The notes beneath the pieces were generated by a model. The model saw nothing but the letters and a program-made list of their open reading frames with translations. It ran no database searches and was not told the origin of the DNA. DNA of 5,049 bases. Origin: Comamonas sp. (GTDB taxonomy: Bacteria > Pseudomonadota > Gammaproteobacteria > Burkholderiales > Burkholderiaceae_C). A program made the position numbers and the translations under genes. Within the stretch, counting starts at the first letter, position 1, and the number at the start of each line of letters is the position of its first letter. Location: the NCBI GenBank assembly GCA_018384835.1, contig JAHAYB010000280.1, forward strand, positions 1 through 5,049, in the 5' to 3' direction. This document shows positions 4,591 through 5,049 of this stretch, piece after piece.

Positions 4591-4902
4591 ATGACAGGTA
4601 CTCTTTTCATTGCCTTGCAGGGCATACTTGGGTTGGGATTGATGAGTTACTTGATTTATCTCCCCAAGGAAAAAGCATTACGATATCGAGTGGTATCTTT
4701 TTCTCTAGCAGTCTTAGGGAATCTGTCGCTAGCAGCCGCGGTAGTCCCAAGCTTCCGTATTGCGGGCAGCTGGAGCGTACTTCTTACCTCCATTCTTCTT
4801 CTCGTTCTGGTTCTACTGCAGTACAATCACTGGTGTATTCCTCGTGTCTGTGAACAGATAATCAATCTACTGCGTAAGGTATTCCATGGAACAACCCATT
4901 AA
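4591..4902 (+). CDS. Probable 3-TM holin (second of a pair)
   Basis: A 103-residue protein with three predicted membrane helices: about 4-23 (TLFIALQGILGLGLMSYLIY), 34-53 and 61-79 (WSVLLTSILLLVLVLLQYN). A positive loop, PKEKALRYR, lies between the first two, and a basic C-terminus (PRVCEQIINLLRKVF) follows. The arrangement resembles 3-TM phage holins. AGAGG stands 8 nt before the ATG. The gene starts 1 bp after the upstream holin-like gene, and its last 17 bp overlap the portal gene's start in another frame, so all three are one translational unit. The two may act as holin and antiholin; which does what cannot be told here. Confidence 0.6.
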   Translation: MTGTLFIALQGILGLGLMSYLIYLPKEKALRYRVVSFSLAVLGNLSLAAAVVPSFRIAGSWSVLLTSILLLVLVLLQYNHWCIPRVCEQIINLLRKVFHGTTH

Positions 4903-5049
4903 ACTGAACCCTGCCGCCATATTAGCTGCCCTTAAAGAAGACCTGAAAGCAGCTGAGCACCAGAAGCGGGATATTGATGCAAAAATCTCGCAGTGGCGCG
5001 GCGAGTACGAAGGCCTTCCTTATGGCAACGAGGTCAAGGGCAAGTCTGC
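4886..5049 (+). CDS. Probable phage portal protein, 3'-partial
   Basis: From ATG 4886 (AAGG 6 nt upstream) the frame stays open to the window edge: 54 full codons. The first 38 residues are a charged helix (AALKEDLKAAEHQKRDIDAK), followed by QWRGEYEGLPYGNEVKGKS. That second segment resembles the start of podophage/siphophage portal proteins with a YxGxPYGNExxGRS pattern. A portal forms the dodecameric ring at the capsid vertex through which DNA is packaged and exits. It begins inside the 3' end of the holin gene. The assignment rests on this short N-terminus, recalled from memory; the rest is outside the window. Confidence 0.55.
   Translation, partial: MEQPIKLNPAAILAALKEDLKAAEHQKRDIDAKISQWRGEYEGLPYGNEVKGKS

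Noticed and set aside
1..5049. CRISPR array, tRNA or insertion sequence
   Set aside because: No regularly spaced repeats, no cloverleaf-like segment and no transposase or terminal inverted repeats were seen.

Overview
The window is part of a bacteriophage or prophage genome, with every supported gene on the + strand. Its centrepiece is a complete diversity-generating retroelement (DGR): the 3' part of a variable target gene (3-572) ending in a variable repeat (VR, 459-560), an avd accessory gene (623-988), a template repeat (TR, 1111-1212) and a DGR-type reverse transcriptase (1229-2356). VR and TR align without gaps over 102 bp and differ at 15 positions. Fourteen of these are adenines in TR, the signature of adenine-specific mutagenic retrohoming. 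A perfect 10-bp inverted repeat (587-611) lies just downstream of VR, where DGR target hairpins are known to sit. The order target-avd-TR-RT is that of Bordetella phage BPP-1.

A tightly packed tail of genes follows the RT. First is a 121-aa protein with a two-CxxC zinc ribbon whose ATG overlaps the RT stop (2353-2718). Next is an unrecognised 187-aa protein (2720-3283). Then comes a visibly AT-richer gene for a probable permuted papain-like (NlpC/P60/YiiX-type) peptidase (3287-3724). A strong rho-independent terminator at 3834-3877 closes this block. The starts of the first two genes share a short near-identical segment (MxxIKFT), suggesting recombination at gene starts or insertion of the zinc-ribbon gene.

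Beyond the terminator is a stretch with no long ORF. It nevertheless holds a 93-codon gene interrupted by one in-frame TAA (3905-4186). The reading frame is clearly coding on both sides, so this is either a nonsense mutation in a small phage gene or a readthrough candidate. A TATAAT -10 box preceded by an imperfect inverted repeat follows. It heads a compact operon of two small multi-spanning membrane proteins, probably holins (4248-4589 and 4591-4902), and the start of a probable portal protein (4886 to the window end).

The likely host is a proteobacterium, inferred from the BPP-1-like DGR layout and the phage gene types; the window has no host gene to settle it. The genes probably form a tail or receptor-binding block diversified by the DGR, followed by the start of a lysis-plus-head-morphogenesis operon.
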